Origin: Ampullaceana balthica
Taxonomy: Eukaryota > Mollusca > Gastropoda > Lymnaeidae
Length of the DNA stretch: 64,000 nucleotides
Direction of reading: 5' to 3'
Assembly: GCA_944989445.1 (NCBI GenBank)
Contig: CALYLW010001397.1
Span: 274,894 to 338,893 of the forward strand
Below are positions 10,601 to 22,086 of the stretch, piece after piece. The translations under genes were made by a program, and so were the position numbers. Position 1 is the stretch's first letter. Each line of letters begins with the position of its first letter. The notes below the pieces were generated by a model. That model was not told the DNA's origin. It worked only from the letters and a program-made list of their open reading frames with translations, and did not search any database.

Positions 10601-13600
10601 TGGTCAATTGTAGTGTGCTCGATTGTAGTGTGGTCACTTGTATTGTGTTCACTTGTAGTGTGGTCACATGTAGTGTGATCACTTGTTGTGCGGTCAATTG
10701 TAGTGTGTTCGCTTGTAGTGTGGTCACTTTTAGTGTGGTCACTTTAATTGTGTTCACTTGGAGTGTGGTCACTTGTATTGTGATCACTTGTAGTGTGGTC
10801 ACTGTTGAGTATCTCAATATTGGATTGAGAATCAATTTTTTTTTAGAACCGTTGGGAGATAAGGGCTCAGACATTGGGTAAAACACTAACCTTGGAGAGA
10901 GAGAGACAAATATTTGGGAATGGGGGTGAGAGGCCAACTAAAGTTATCAGGTCAAAATAGATATTCAGGCTAGGGCAATTTTGGAGGGATGCTGCTTTTT
11001 ATTTGGGACGGGGGTCACGCAAAAGTTTTTGGGACTTAGGTTTTAACCTATAAGAGTTAAGCGGTCATATGTACCATCCATCGGACGAAAGGTTCACCCA
11101 ATGGAATTGTTAGGAATTTAGGGCAGGTGCGGGTGAGCGTCCTATATTTACTAGGGAGAAACCTTACGGCGTTCTCTCTCTCTCTCTCAGAAGATCACAG
11201 TCACCGATCACCATAAGAATTGAGTTCTGAAGTGTTAGACCGTTGGATCAGAGGAGCCTTGCTGAGAAATTTTGTTCTCAGGTTGAGTTCATAGTTATAA
11301 TAGTTTTTTTTTGTATATGGTTAAATGCTTTTATTCTTATCTATATTGATTATTGATAGTTAGTTTAAGTATGCACTATTATTGTTTCAGCTAGTAGTAT
11401 TAGTAGGTTATAGCCGAGCAGAGCTAACCTAGATCGATCAGCCAAGGCAGGAGAGGTGCTGGCTTTGAAGAAGGGGACAAGGCGACCCCATATCTAAACG
11501 AATGAGAACCGCTGTGGAAGACAGTCATCCCTGTAAGCAGACCCAGCCAACTGTCAATCATTCCACACAACTAAGGGTTGACTCCGGACTGACCTCCGGG
11601 AAAGAATTGTCCAAAATATCAGTAGACGCTACGCCTGACCGCGGAGCAGATCGCGACCGTGACGCAGACGTAAAGTAACATATCCGTTAACCACACCCAC
11701 TGACCAGAGGGAAGTTGGGTCCAAACGCAAATCATTCTTAGATTCAATGTTCGTCTTATGTACCGTATTGTTCCAGCAATATATCAAATATATGTTGCTT
11801 CATCTGATTAATTTTGTATTTATATCTATATATTTTGATCATGTATTAAATATTATCTCTTTTGTATAAAGAGGTGTTGTGCGTTATTATTTGTAGGTGT
11901 TTGGATGTAGTAGTATTGTATGTAGTTGTGTAGTTCTAACTCGTATTTAGGTATTGTAATACTAGGGGCTAGAGCCAAATGTAATTATGTAATACTCCTA
12001 GACAATAGAGTCAAAAACAAGTATTGGTGTCTAGAATAGAGACACCAGTATTTAACAGTCACTTGTGGTGTGGTCACATGTAGTGTGATCACTTGTAATG
12101 TGGTCACTTGTAGTGTGGTCACTTGTAGTATGGTCACATGTAGTGTGGTAAAATGTAGTGTGGTCACTTGTAGTGTGGTCACTTTTAGTGTGGTCGCTAG
12201 TAGTGTGGTCTTTTTTAGTGCGGTCATTTGTCAGTGTTGACACTTTTAGTGTGGTCACTTGTAGTGGGGTAACTTGCAGAGTGATCACTTGTAGTGTGGT
12301 CACTAGTAGTGTGGTCAAATGTAGTGTGGTAAGTTGTCAATGTGGTCATTTGTAGTGTGGTCACTTGTAGTGTGGTCACTTGTAGTGTGGTCACATGTAG
12401 TGTGGTAAGTTGTCAATGTGGTCATTTGTAGTGTGGTTACTTTCATTGTGGTGACTTGTCAGTGTGGTCGCTTGTAGTGTGGTGTCTGGTAGTGTGATCA
12501 CTTTTAGTGCGGTCAATTGTCAGTGTGGTCACTTCTGTTGCGGTCACTTTTAGTGTGGTCACTTGTAGTGTAGTTACTTTCAATGTGGTCTCTTGTAATG
12601 TGTTCACTTTCAGTGTGTTCACTTGTAATGTGTTCACTTTTAGTGTTGTCACTTGTAGTGTGTTCACTTTTAGTGTGGTCACTTGTAGAGTGTTCAATTT
12701 TTTGTGTGGTCACTTGTAGTGTGTTCACTTTTAGTGTGGTCACTTGTAGTGTAGTCACTTCTAGGTCTGTTAACTTGTGGTGTGTTCACTTGACTATAGT
12801 CACCGTAAAATCTCAGCCCAGAATGTAATGAGTTTGTACAGTCGCCTTTTTTAAAGGATATGCGCAATGAGCAACATGCGTCCATAAAGCCCCGAATACG
12901 TATACACCTTATTGCTAAAAATAAGCTAGTTTTTTGTTTCTGTTAAAATTGATGTAAAACTTTAAACATGGCAAAACCAAAATCTCTATCTATAAGTAAC
13001 AATATTCCATATATTAATTATGTAAAGGTAAAATATCTATTTAACATAGGAAAAAATACATAGCTATCCATTTTGTATTCCTCCACTAGTTGGCGAACCT
13101 AATAACAATAAAATGTATTTAATAACAAGGTTCACATCTGCAATATTAAGAGACTACATTCTACCTTAAACTCCGATTCCATTTCTACTTCCATATCCCA
13201 TTCGAAATGGTAAAGGGGCATAACCGGGGATAAAAGAAATTGAAGAGACTTGAAAAATCTGCAAATTTCAAGTTTCACAAGCAATTTTGGGTGTGTATCG
13301 ACCAAATCCTGCCACGCCCCATCACTTATCACATGGTCTGTAGGAAGAAATTTTAAAATAGGAAGTTAAAAGAAATTGTTAGAACAATAAGTAATTGTTT
13401 CTTGTTTATGTGACTTTACTGTGTGACATGATTGTGTTACTAGCCTGTGTGACTTTGCTGTTTGACGTGACTGTGTGTCTTGACTGTGTGTCTTGATAAT
13501 GTGCCTTTACTGTGTGGCTTGACTGTATTACTTGTCTGTTACTTGACCGTGTGACTTGACTGCTTCGTTCCCCGAGCCTTTACAAATTCCGTCTCAATTA

Positions 13601-16600
13601 CTAATTTCATTGAAAATGTCCTTTTTTTATATAAATGCCATGTTGTGGTTACATGTACCTGTCACATCCGGAGCTTTGTTTTTTTTTGTGTGTTATTTTC
13701 AATTAAAATGTTTATGTTAGATTTATTATTCGTCTGGATATGAACATAAAGTATCGTCATGTAGAATTTTTAATCGTTACGTGACGAATTATATAGAAAA
13801 TAAAATTTTGTCTAATTAAAATTTGTGTTAATCTAAACCCTTACACATTGTAACAATACTTATTTAAAGCTAAATTACTTGAAAAACTTAAACTACTCTC
13901 CTAACAATACATGCAGCTAAAAAATTGCAAGATAAAACATCGGAAGCTTTTCTGTGGAAACTTTTTCTTTGCGCTCTATAAATACAGTCGTAACGTTAAG
14001 GCTTCGAATCGAAAGGATCGAAACATTTGGGATCGTAACGTCACGAAACCATATTATTAAACAATATAATTTGCAATTGTCACGCATGTAGTGTCTGCCA
14101 GTCCTGACGCTACTAACTTTAGAAAGCAGGGAAAACCAAATTAGTGCACCAATGCATCAAAAGTTGTGCAAATTAAAGATGAGCTGTAAAAAAAATAATT
14201 ATATGACGCCATTGTTTTCGCTCATATTTTAATTTTTGAAAAGGTATAAATGTAAAAAGAGGATTTGATGATGGTAAATCAAAAAACAAAGGGGGCGCTG
14301 TAAGCGCCCTACAACCCCTATTATAAAATACTTTGTGTACATTTCAGAAAGTTTAATATTTCGTATTTATCAAACAAGGACACGTTAGTTGGGCTTTTGA
14401 AAATGGTCGGCGCCGTAGGCGCTCCAAAAAAAAGCATTTTTTATCAAATAAATAGATTTCAGCTGAAAACTTCCGTCGTTTTTGACGGGTGATACGCTAG
14501 TGTCAATATATTTCATTTCATGTCTCTACAATTATACTGACAAGATTAAATCATTAAAACTCTCAAAGATTACATATTTAAACCATTTGTTTCATATTGC
14601 ATATCTTTATGAATGAATGCGCTAACACAATCCATGCTTGGCTAACATGTTTGTTTCTTTCAATTTAATGTTTAAATTCTCTATAATTTTTTTTTATAAC
14701 TTTCAATTGATTAAAAACAGCACACGCCAAAGGACTTCCACGGATGCCCTATCCACAATGAGAACTTTCAGACGTGACAGCGTAGAAGATTGCAGCCTCT
14801 TGGGAGGTTCATGTGCCGATGTTAATTCCTAAAAATAATGCGGCGCTGATCCGTTCATGCAGCATCTAAAATAGTGACATAATCTAATGCGTTATTGTTT
14901 CAGCAACACTAAGCCAATGCAAATGACTAACTGCCTTTTAAATGTAATGAGACTTTTTCATCCTCAATACAATCCGCGATGCAGCGGGTTTTTTTCTGGA
15001 TTCTTTGCAGTTCGTTTTAAGGCGACATAAAATACTGGTGCAGTAATTTAGTAACAACTGCATTAAGGAAACTACGACAGTATTGAGTGTGTTCATATTT
15101 ATTTCAGCACGCAAGTGATCACGTGCACGAAGATGGCAAAAACAAGATTTGATCACAGAACCAATATGAAATGTCATCGTGATTTTAACATTAACATTTC
15201 TGACGGTTTTGGACAAAGTGATATCGGAAGTACCCACTCGTAACGTTGATATTGAAACTTTTCCAAGATTGGGGTCAGAATCACACATAAATGTTTCATT
15301 ATCGTTCAACTTTAATATTTGACATTTAAGACATGGTTTTACAATATGACAGCAGTCAGTCCTCAACAGCATTAACAGTGACAGCACAGCTCGAAGGATT
15401 CAATTGAAAAAAAAACTTCTAAAGTTGTGTGTCATCAGCAAATAATTTGCGAGTTATCCATCTGGCTCGTGTAGATGGAGAAAAGAATGGGTCCCAAGAT
15501 TGAGCCCTTCCGCACGCCATATGTTAGTAATGTCTCTGTGGAAGATAACTTTTTCACGACATTACGCTGTGTTTTATCAGCCAGGTAATATATGTAGTTC
15601 CAGAGATGCCAACCTCAGCAGTTGCCTTGAGAACAGAGCATTATCAAATAAAATTATGCACTGATGTCCAATTGGTCAGATCATCGTGGTAACCATTACA
15701 AAGAACATCATTCATAACACGTAGTATTGCTGTCTCATAGTTATGACCCGGTCGATAGATTGAAACTTATCAAGTAAGTTGCAAGCATTTATATTCCGAC
15801 AATACTCTCTCGAGGAGCTTAGAAATAAACGGCAAACTAGAAAATGGACGGAACATATGGCAGGCATTTGGATCAAGGCCGCTTATCTTTATGATTGGTT
15901 TAACAAACTTTGCTATGACGTGATACAACACTTGTGAAATAAAGACTACTATTAACAAAATAAGTAGTCAAACTGGGGGACTCAGAAATTTTGTGTTAGT
16001 TGATCAAATTTTATATCTCACATTAAATCCCACAATCGATCACAATAAATATCAATAAAACTTAGAGTTCAGAGTCTACTGTGTGACTACTTAGTTTGTG
16101 ACTAAAAAATTATTTTCTGCTTTTTCATGTGAGATTCTAAACTCCTCACTACAGCTGGGCCTCATCTTTTAAAAAAACAACAACTTTTTTTGGTCATTTT
16201 ATTTACTGTATAAAAATAAAATAATATGAACAGTTTCCAAAATACCTTGTGATAAAACTCCAATTTTAAGGATACAAAGATGTGGACATTCTCTGCTCCA
16301 GGATGCTAACAAATCATCCGACATAATGTTTTATTCTAATGACACGTTAATGAGGTTGGTGAACTTCTGAAACAATATCAATAGAAAGTTTCACACCGAA
16401 TGAAGCTAAACGTCTTTAATGATCATTATAAATAACACCAACTAGTGTCAGCTACCCATTCTGAGCAGGGTGAAGTCACGTACACATTAAACTGCAGGTT
16501 AGTATAGCTATACAACGTGTTTGTATATCTAAATAAAATGTCCTTATATTTATTTAGCATGTTAGTATCCCACAGAAGCATTAATAACAACTTCGTTTTA

Positions 16601-19541
16601 TCTGTAAATTGTAGGCAAACAACAGTATATACAAATTAAAATGACCTGACAATCACCTTGAGGTCATTGATTGCTGGTTCCACACATTTGAACGGTATCT
16701 CAAAATTAAAATAGCTTTCCAAACAAAGATATTGAAGTGATTTGCCAGTGGTCTCAGCTAAGCATTTTATAACTTTGAGGCCTTTGTGGGTGGTAAACAA
16801 TGGAATATCCATTAAAAATTCCTTGAAAAAATGAGATTAAACAATAAATATTTTAAGTAATTAAGGTCATAGGAAAAAAAATAAATGCTAAAAAGTGTTA
16901 TGTAAAAAATCAATGCTAAAAAGTGTTATGTAAAAAATCAATGCTAAAAAGTGTGATGTCAAAAATAAATGAAATAAGATGAATGACATTAATCCCAATT
17001 TAATAATCAATATATCTCGCAAAATGTTTTACACCCGCAGTTAATATATTTTGTATTTTAATGTTTTTTTACACCACAATAAATAATGAAGTTTTATTTT
17101 TCTTGAATAAACGTTGTATCTTTTAAGAAATGTTTAAGCATGTGTGCGGAGTAATTTAAAGCAATTGTAACACGTTTCTGTAAATAAAAACTTTTGCAAG
17201 TAAAGTAAGTGAAATTGCAAAATTCCTGATCTTTAAGATCTACAACAGGTATATGAGCAGGTTTCTTACCTTTAATGAGCGCTGGTTTTGTAACATTCTC
17301 ATAAATGGTTTGGCAAACAGCAAACGCATTTTGCGCTCGTTATGGGAGCAACCGAAAATTATGATTTTGATTTTTTCAAGCTGGGCTTTATCCAAGAGTT
17401 TTGAAAAACTTTTAATATCATTAGCGTCTTCCGAGGAAGTAATATTGATGTTAATCTCCAAATTTCGAAGATATTGTGAAAAACGCCTGGCGTATCCTAT
17501 AGCAGATTTTCCTGATAATGAGATTTGAGACATTTATTTGATAAACTTATACAATTCAAGATAAAGAGGGACACCAACGTTTAAGAGTTTGTGCTACTTA
17601 AGTAGTTAAAAAGTATAGGTGCATACTATTACTCAGTATTGACCAGTGTAAGCTATTAATTGAAGAATAAATAATTAGTCAATATACCATAAATTGGCTC
17701 ATTTGAGGCTCCGGAATTTCTATAATCTGCATTTTCTTCTTTTGTTCTCCTCAAATTGAGGTCCATAATTTTAGTTCTCCATAGAACTGGGTCACATAAG
17801 CCATGATGCCATGATTGGCATACCTAAACCAATTAAATAGTGCAGTATATTGCAATAGATTATGATACAGTTTACATGAGTTTTATTGCCAAATAAGTTC
17901 AGATAAAGAATACTGTTACACTGGAATTTAAAAAAAATAAAAATAAACAAACTTAATTTGAAAATTAAAGTACATAAATATATTTTTATGCCATTAATTA
18001 TTAAATTTAGTTTATTTTATTTCGTCGAAAGTTAAAATTTTAGAAATAGAGTTAGTTAAGAGCTATTTACACAAAAAAGTATGTATAGTTTTAATTATAA
18101 GTATATAGCTATTTTAATTATAAATATAGTTTTTTGTGCTATTAATTGTAACTATAATAATTAGAGTATTACCTCAATTAATAAATGGATTTTCATATAT
18201 ATGGCAGTAACTTGATTAAAATTTTTAAGATAATCACAAGTTGAATATACAAGGAAATCATCTATAAAGCACACAAAAGACAATTACGAGAGTGAAACAT
18301 ACAAGGCAATCACTAGAGTGAAACATACAAGGCAATCACTAGAGTGAAACATACAAGGAAATAACTAGAGTGAAACATACAAGGCAATCACTTGAGTGAA
18401 ACATACAAGGCAATCACTAGAGTGAAACATACAAGGAAATAACTAGAGTGGAAGATGCAAGGCAATCCCTTGAGTGGATGATAAGAGGCAATCCCTTGAG
18501 TGGATGATAAGAGGCAATCGCTTGAGTGACACTTAAAAGACAATCAAGAGATGGAAAAAATGCGAGGCAATCAACAGAGAGTTTAATACCAAGTAATCAC
18601 TAACGATGAACGTAAAATGTTATCACTAGATTAGAATTAAATGTGTTTTTTCAAGTCAAAGAAAACATGAAGACAATGTGTTTTTGATGAGGCTGATAGA
18701 TCGGAAACAAATTTGAAATAGCTCAAAATATAACCTACACGCCGCGTCAAGACGTTTGACAAGATTGAAGGAATTTAATTTCAAATAGAATCTAACCATA
18801 CAAGATGATCTTATAAAATAAATTGTCGTCAAAACCCGTTGTGTAATGTATAGTTAAGTAACCCAAAAATGGAGACAGCAAGTGCATAAGTGTACAGAGA
18901 AAGCCACATTATGAATGAACAATGTTTGATTTATCTTTACTGTAATTGATTTACAGAAAGTTTCTTTTAAAATGTACTTTAAAATTTGAAAAAATTAAAA
19001 TAAAAGAAAACAGTATTTCTGCAATAGCCTGCCGCTCTTCCCCTCCCCCACAAACAATAATCATTTTACCTCGCAATGATTCAAACATTTTTCCCCGTCA
19101 CTTTTTTATGGCATCTATGAAATACGAACGGACATTTCATTTAGTCCTTGATAAGATCGATGTACCTTTTAGACTCTATTGACATTAAGTGTGTTTTTTT
19201 TTAAATCTCAGCCGTCTTTGCTATTATTTTCTGTATAATTGTAACGTCAACTTAAAATAATATGTGATATCATCTGGAGTAATATAAAGCTATAACATCA
19301 ATCTAACAGTTTGTTCGGACCTTTTAACAGTATACACAAGAGTCCTTACCCTTGCCATTGAGACTCTGTCCACATCACTTAGCCGCTTGAAAATGTTACG
19401 TAAGGCAACAGCAGGAAGACTGGTCCACGAATGGGCTTGTTGTTTTAGTGCCTGCTCGGGCGTACAAGTTTGATGAGATTCTCGTGAGCTGTTTGGCTCT
19501 AGTTGTTCGGGAACCCTCTTGCGTCTCTTTGATAGTGGCAT
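7616..19541 (-). CDS. Gene A: F-box only protein 33/39-like, eight exons
   Basis: Exons on the minus strand: 19541-19350, 17823-17688, 17511-17270, 16821-16657, 16366-16246, 13337-13165, 9970-9840, 7691-7616. All joins use GT-AG sites with matching phases (0,1,0,0,1,0,2), giving 412 codons including the stop. The protein has a basic N-terminus, an F-box at about residues 38-70 (SLPAVALRNIFKRLSDVDRV then VCQSW), then an LRR-like body including ISDGAWQDLVDTHPKLLV, typical of the FBXO33/39 group. F-box proteins bind SKP1 and present substrates to cullin-1 ubiquitin ligases; the substrate is unknown. Oddity: codon 257 (16333-16331, exon 5) is TAA, so this allele would stop at 256 residues. It is therefore a recent pseudogene, a truncated adaptor, or carries a sequence error. 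Gene B, a tandem paralog, has no stop there. Confidence 0.72.
8475..8898. mobile_element. Non-autonomous TIR element
   Basis: Imperfect inverted ends TCCATAAATGACATCACG (left) and CGTGACGTCATTTATGGA (right). It is the unexpanded relative of the element at 3650-4372 and lies in intron 7 of gene A. There is no coding capacity, and the superfamily is not assigned. Confidence 0.55.
9510..9815 (+). mobile_element. tRNA-derived SINE with conserved central domain
   Basis: A box-like TGGCTGAGTGACATGCG and B box-like GGTTCGAGAC are about 40 bp apart, as in a tRNA-related pol III promoter. Behind them comes a core (GGGTGTCCCTGAGTCAACTC) like the central domain of molluscan SINEs as I remember them. 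It sits in intron 7 of gene A, close to exon 7. The copy is diverged. Confidence 0.6.
9840..9970 (-). CDS. Gene A exon 7
   Basis: 131 nt, acceptor TTCTTAG, donor GTAAGA, in phase 0 and out phase 2. Encodes MTSFLNLLTSYRETLTHLNV and following residues, paralogous to the B-type (29967-29837) and C (57140-57010) exons of identical length. Confidence 0.75.
10232..10416. mobile_element. hAT-type MITE with perfect 8-bp target duplication
   Basis: The element at 10240-10408 (169 bp) starts CAGAGCCGTCTTTA and ends TTAATACGACTCTG, imperfect inverted repeats. It is flanked by TCCCCTCT on both sides (10232-10239 and 10409-10416). An 8-bp duplication and CAG ends are the signature of hAT transposition. 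No coding sequence; it lies in intron 6 of gene A. Confidence 0.85.
10596..10806. repeat. 15-bp minisatellite, array 1
   Basis: Tandem copies of a degenerate 15-bp unit, consensus ACTTGTAGTGTGGTC. Because 15 is divisible by 3, long frames stay open on both strands, so the apparent proteins here (Val-Val-Thr-Cys-Ser on plus, Thr-Thr-Leu-Gln-Val on minus) are artefacts unless transcription is shown. It lies in intron 6 of gene A. Confidence 0.9.
11280..11960 (+). repeat. Dispersed repeat (partner 46800-47480)
   Basis: Shares with 46800-47480 a core containing CAAGGCGACCCC, a preceding GGTTATAGCC-like phrase and a closing AGAGGTGTTGTG. It could be a solo LTR or a LINE leader. Ends are not fixed and no reading frame is evident. 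Confidence 0.45.
12055..12802. repeat. 15-bp minisatellite, array 2
   Basis: About 50 copies of the same unit as at 10596-10806 (ACTTGTAGTGTGGTC and variants such as ACTTTTAGTGTGGTC). Several frames are open on both strands purely because of the period. It occupies intron 6 of gene A, upstream of array 1 in gene orientation. Confidence 0.9.
13165..13337 (-). CDS. Gene A exon 6
   Basis: 173 nt, acceptor CCTACAG, donor GTAGAA, in phase 1 and out phase 0. Contains ISDGAWQDLVDTHPKLLV, a hallmark stretch of FBXO33/39-like C-terminal halves. Gene B counterpart at 33769-33552. Confidence 0.7.
13420..13570. repeat. Degenerate short tandem repeat
   Basis: Irregular repetition of words like TGTGTGACTTGACTG, about 14-17 bp apart. 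It lies in intron 5 of gene A near exon 6. Possibly an aged relative of the 15-bp arrays, but the unit is different enough to leave open. Confidence 0.5.
14055..14500 (+). mobile_element. Helitron 3' segment with terminal hairpin
   Basis: Ends with a perfect 5-bp stem CCGTC-GTTTTT-GACGG (14473-14488), then GTGATACG and CTAG (14497-14500) followed by T, which is the classic Helitron 3' end. The body is shared, in inverted orientation, with about 22985-23400. The 5' end is not defined. No helicase coding, so non-autonomous. In intron 5 of gene A. Confidence 0.65.
15430..15960 (-). pseudogene. CR1/jockey-like reverse transcriptase relic
   Basis: In different minus-strand frames one reads LDPNACHMFRPFSSLPFISK (fingers region, near 15850), GSILGPILFSIYTSQM (palm motif, near 15500) and a FADDTQL-like active-site remnant near 15440. 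Frameshifts and missing sequence separate them. This is the order expected in a non-LTR reverse transcriptase. Long dead; it lies in intron 5 of gene A. Confidence 0.75.
16246..16366 (-). CDS. Gene A exon 5, with in-frame stop
   Basis: 121 nt, acceptor TTTCAG, donor GTATTT, in phase 0 and out phase 1, the same size as gene B exon 5. The frame reads KFTNLINVSLE, TAA, then NIMSDDLLASWSRECPHL. The stop is at 16333-16331. Everything after it remains in good family alignment, so the stop is probably recent. Confidence 0.65.
16657..16821 (-). CDS. Gene A exon 4
   Basis: 165 nt, phase 0 to 0, acceptor TTCAAG, donor GTGATT. Contains THKGLKVIKCLAETTGKSL, aligned with gene B exon 4 (GLKVIQCFGDTCGDTLKSL), an LRR-like unit. 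Confidence 0.72.
16868..16955. repeat. 28-bp tandem repeat
   Basis: About three copies of a unit containing AATGCTAAAAAGTGTTATGT in intron 3 of gene A. Confidence 0.7.
17270..17511 (-). CDS. Gene A exon 3
   Basis: 242 nt, acceptor TTATCAG, donor GTAAGA, in phase 1 and out phase 0. Begins GKSAIGYARRFSQYL and ends NQRSLK. It aligns with gene B exon 3. The antisense open frame of similar size is a shadow. Confidence 0.75.
17688..17823 (-). CDS. Gene A exon 2
   Basis: 136 nt, acceptor GGTTTAG, donor GTATAT, phase 0 to 1. Starts VCQSWHHGLCDPVLWRTKI, the end of the F-box and the typical following Trp-containing segment. Confidence 0.72.
18258..18545. repeat. 26-bp minisatellite
   Basis: About eleven copies of a 26-bp unit (GTGAAACATACAAGGCAATC plus ACTAGA), becoming more diverged toward the right. 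In intron 1 of gene A. Confidence 0.85.
19350..19541 (-). CDS. Gene A exon 1 (start and F-box)
   Basis: 192 nt from ATG at 19541-19539 to donor GTAAGG. The ATG matches the position of gene B's start, and both open with MP-S-KR. The first 20 residues are basic, and the F-box begins at WTSLPAVALRNIF. Sequence on both sides of the start is conserved between A and B because of the segmental duplication. Confidence 0.78.
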
Positions 19542-21400
19542 TTGCGACTAAAGGCAAGAACTGGTTTCTGTCAAGGTTGTCAATCAATAAAGTGTCGACA
19601 AAATGTGAATTACATGCCTTTTGTATTTAAAATAAATGATAGTTGATGTTGGGGTCTACAGGTGTATCAAGTTGAAGGAATTTGAAGAGTAAATAATTTT
19701 TAATAAAAAAATCTACAAGGTATTCAATGACCGCTAATGCTCATTTTATAGCGAATATATTTTGTAAATCTTCTATGGTATTGAGTTTAAATGGGATGAT
19801 GCGAAATAGCGTTTCGAAATAATAATCTTCAGGAAATTCAGGAAATAAACGTGAAACATGAACATAAATAAATAACTAGTAATTAATAACTAGCTTAATT
19901 GCTAGTCGCGATAGCTTCAAAAGAGATCACAATAAAATATTTCTACTGTATCTTTCTAACTCTTTTACACTTCAACTTGTGTTACTAGGATCTCTACAGA
20001 AATCCCGTGGTGACCACTACATGAATTAACGTCAGAGGTTTGACTTGGCAGTTTATTCTCAAGCTTTGAAGATTTTAGATTATGTCTATATATATCAACA
20101 GTTTAATCGATTTTTCGAAAGTTTTACCAATCATGTTAACAAGATCGATTTAAAAAAAAAGCCCGAATGATAAATTTTCAACGATGATTTTTGTTAATGT
20201 ACAGAACTTGAGAATCATTAGTTGAGGGTACATTCATATAATATAATTATAGCACTTTATAAAAAATATCTAACTATTCTGGCGAATGTCAATATCAGAC
20301 ATCTTTATTTCGGTAAAGGTTTGGAAAAAGAAAAGAAACTAGCTGACTAGAAGGTCTCTATTATTAAAGGACTATACGTTGTTCACGTACAGTACAATTT
20401 ACTGTCGAATAAAATGTGAACGGAAAGGGTTTCCATTGTTAGCTGTGTTTCCTATATATTATAGGATTTTAAATATATCTCTTATAAGTTATACTTTCTG
20501 TTTACAATCTCTACATAATCATCATTTATTTCATTAGTACAACACGTAATAAATCATAGAGTTTTAATGTAAATAATTTTATTGTATATACAATGAAGAC
20601 CGATAAAACTTTTACTTGTTTATATGTCCATTAATTGGGAATTATTTAATTGTTTTCAAAACTCAGTTCATTTTTACATCTTGTAAGTTAAATAATTGTT
20701 AGTGCGTTTTTACAAAAATGTTAAAAGAAATTCAACTTGTAAATGAAATCGTCTCTTTATCAATATTAGTTATTGTAAAATACATTTTAAAATGGTTTTA
20801 ATGTTTAGATAACGTAAAAGTATAGGTATTATTATATTTATTTTTATTTTATCGAAAATAATAAAGAATAGCAAATATTCGACTAAGTTGCATGTGATAC
20901 TAGTTTTATTTTTGCCGCACTTTACGTGACTTATGTGTAACTGCTACCTTGATGTTTTCAGTAACTAAACTTTAGTCTAATCGGCTATTGCAAACAACTA
21001 GTGACAATCGAATAAATTAGTTTCAATAATCATACTTATACTTAAACTCATGCAAGTAATTAAGTAAAGCTAAACACTGAATTCACATCTGCAAATGTAG
21101 TTTAGTATCCAGATTGACAAAAATATATCTTAGCCAAGTCCAGATACAGTGATTGTGTCAAGCTGTATAATCTACACACGGTGTTCTATTGGGATATGTA
21201 TAGCTACGTGTGGAGATAGTGGATTTGTGTGTCTAGATGCCAAGCTTCTTTTACTTTTTCTAAAGAAAATCGCTTTTCCCACTGCCACTTAAACTTAAAC
21301 CTTGTCTAGTCTTACAAAAAGCTGTGGATAATACGGTTAACAGAAGCTAGTTATTTATTAGATGACGTTGTTTCCAAATTATTTGATCTCATGTTGTTGT
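19542..21400. other. 5' flank of gene A, duplicated at gene B
   Basis: Matches the DNA upstream of gene B (48152-48556 and 51755-53775) with insertions removed, for example TTTAAATGGGATGATGCGAAATAG against TTTAAATGGGATGGTGCGAAATAG. Promoters should lie here, but I see no clear TATA or initiator element to call. Confidence 0.6.
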
Positions 21401-21419
21401 TGTTCAGCCCTCAACGAGG

Positions 21420-21660
21420 AGCAGCAGTCGTATATCTTCGACGTCTGTAACCAGCCATGGGCATAGGACAACTACAAGGGTTCTCCAGGCATCCCTTATC
21501 ATGGAACAATGTCCACTATCTTTATGGTATAGCAAAGTCTCTTGATGCATATCTTGTACTTTCGGCGCCAAATGTTTATGGGACGACCTTTTTTCCGCTT
21601 TCCTTAAGGGTTAAAGTTCAGGGCTTGCCCTGTGTTGGTTTTGAGATTTTATGGATATCC
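21420..21660 (-). pseudogene. LINE C-terminal relic, shared by both duplicated spacers
   Basis: On the minus strand one reads a decayed GKRKKGRP-N-WRR followed by RDAWRTLVVVLCP, the usual end of an endonuclease-reverse transcriptase LINE protein. The same relic is at 54520-54760, so it predates the duplication. The plus-strand frame at 21457-21678 is a shadow. Confidence 0.65.
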
Positions 21661-21958
21661 TTTCTATTTCTGATTTAAAAATGATATGTTTGTCCGAAAT
21701 ATTGTGTAGATAATAGTATTTTATGTCTGTATTTTTTTAAAACCTTTTTTAATATTTTTTTTTAATTTTTTAATATTTTTTTTGCTTTAAAAGTTTTTAA
21801 TGCTTGAAAATAATGATGATTTTAACAACATAAAAGAATATTATTTAAGGTGTCTAATTTTGGAAATTCCTGAAAGTATAGCCCGTAACTACCAATTTGC
21901 TTTATTTCGAAATTGAGCTACAACTACAACAGCAGTACATCGAATGTAAAGTTATTTA

Positions 21959-21961
<3 letters not shown>

Positions 21962-22004
<43 letters not shown>

Positions 22005-22086
22005 CATCCGTCCGTCCTCATGGGACGATGGCGTTTACTCCTGCTCCTCCTCCCCCTTCCCCTTTCTCCTGGCAATCTATTGTTTG
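21962..22086 (-). mobile_element. LINE 3' tail with (TA)n
   Basis: Minus-strand text ends in ACGCCATCGTCCCATGAGGACGGACGGATG and then (TA)n at 21962-22004. The same terminal words occur at the 3' end of the decayed LINE at 40590 and, on the plus strand, at 52290-52400. A 5'-truncated insertion of that LINE family. Confidence 0.6.

Noticed and set aside
10503..12885. Several open frames of 62-144 codons on both strands
   Set aside because: They arise from the 15-bp period of the minisatellite, which keeps all frames open; no domain or start context.
18258..18545. CRISPR-like regular array
   Set aside because: The 26-bp units are contiguous with no unique spacers, in a eukaryotic intron: a minisatellite.
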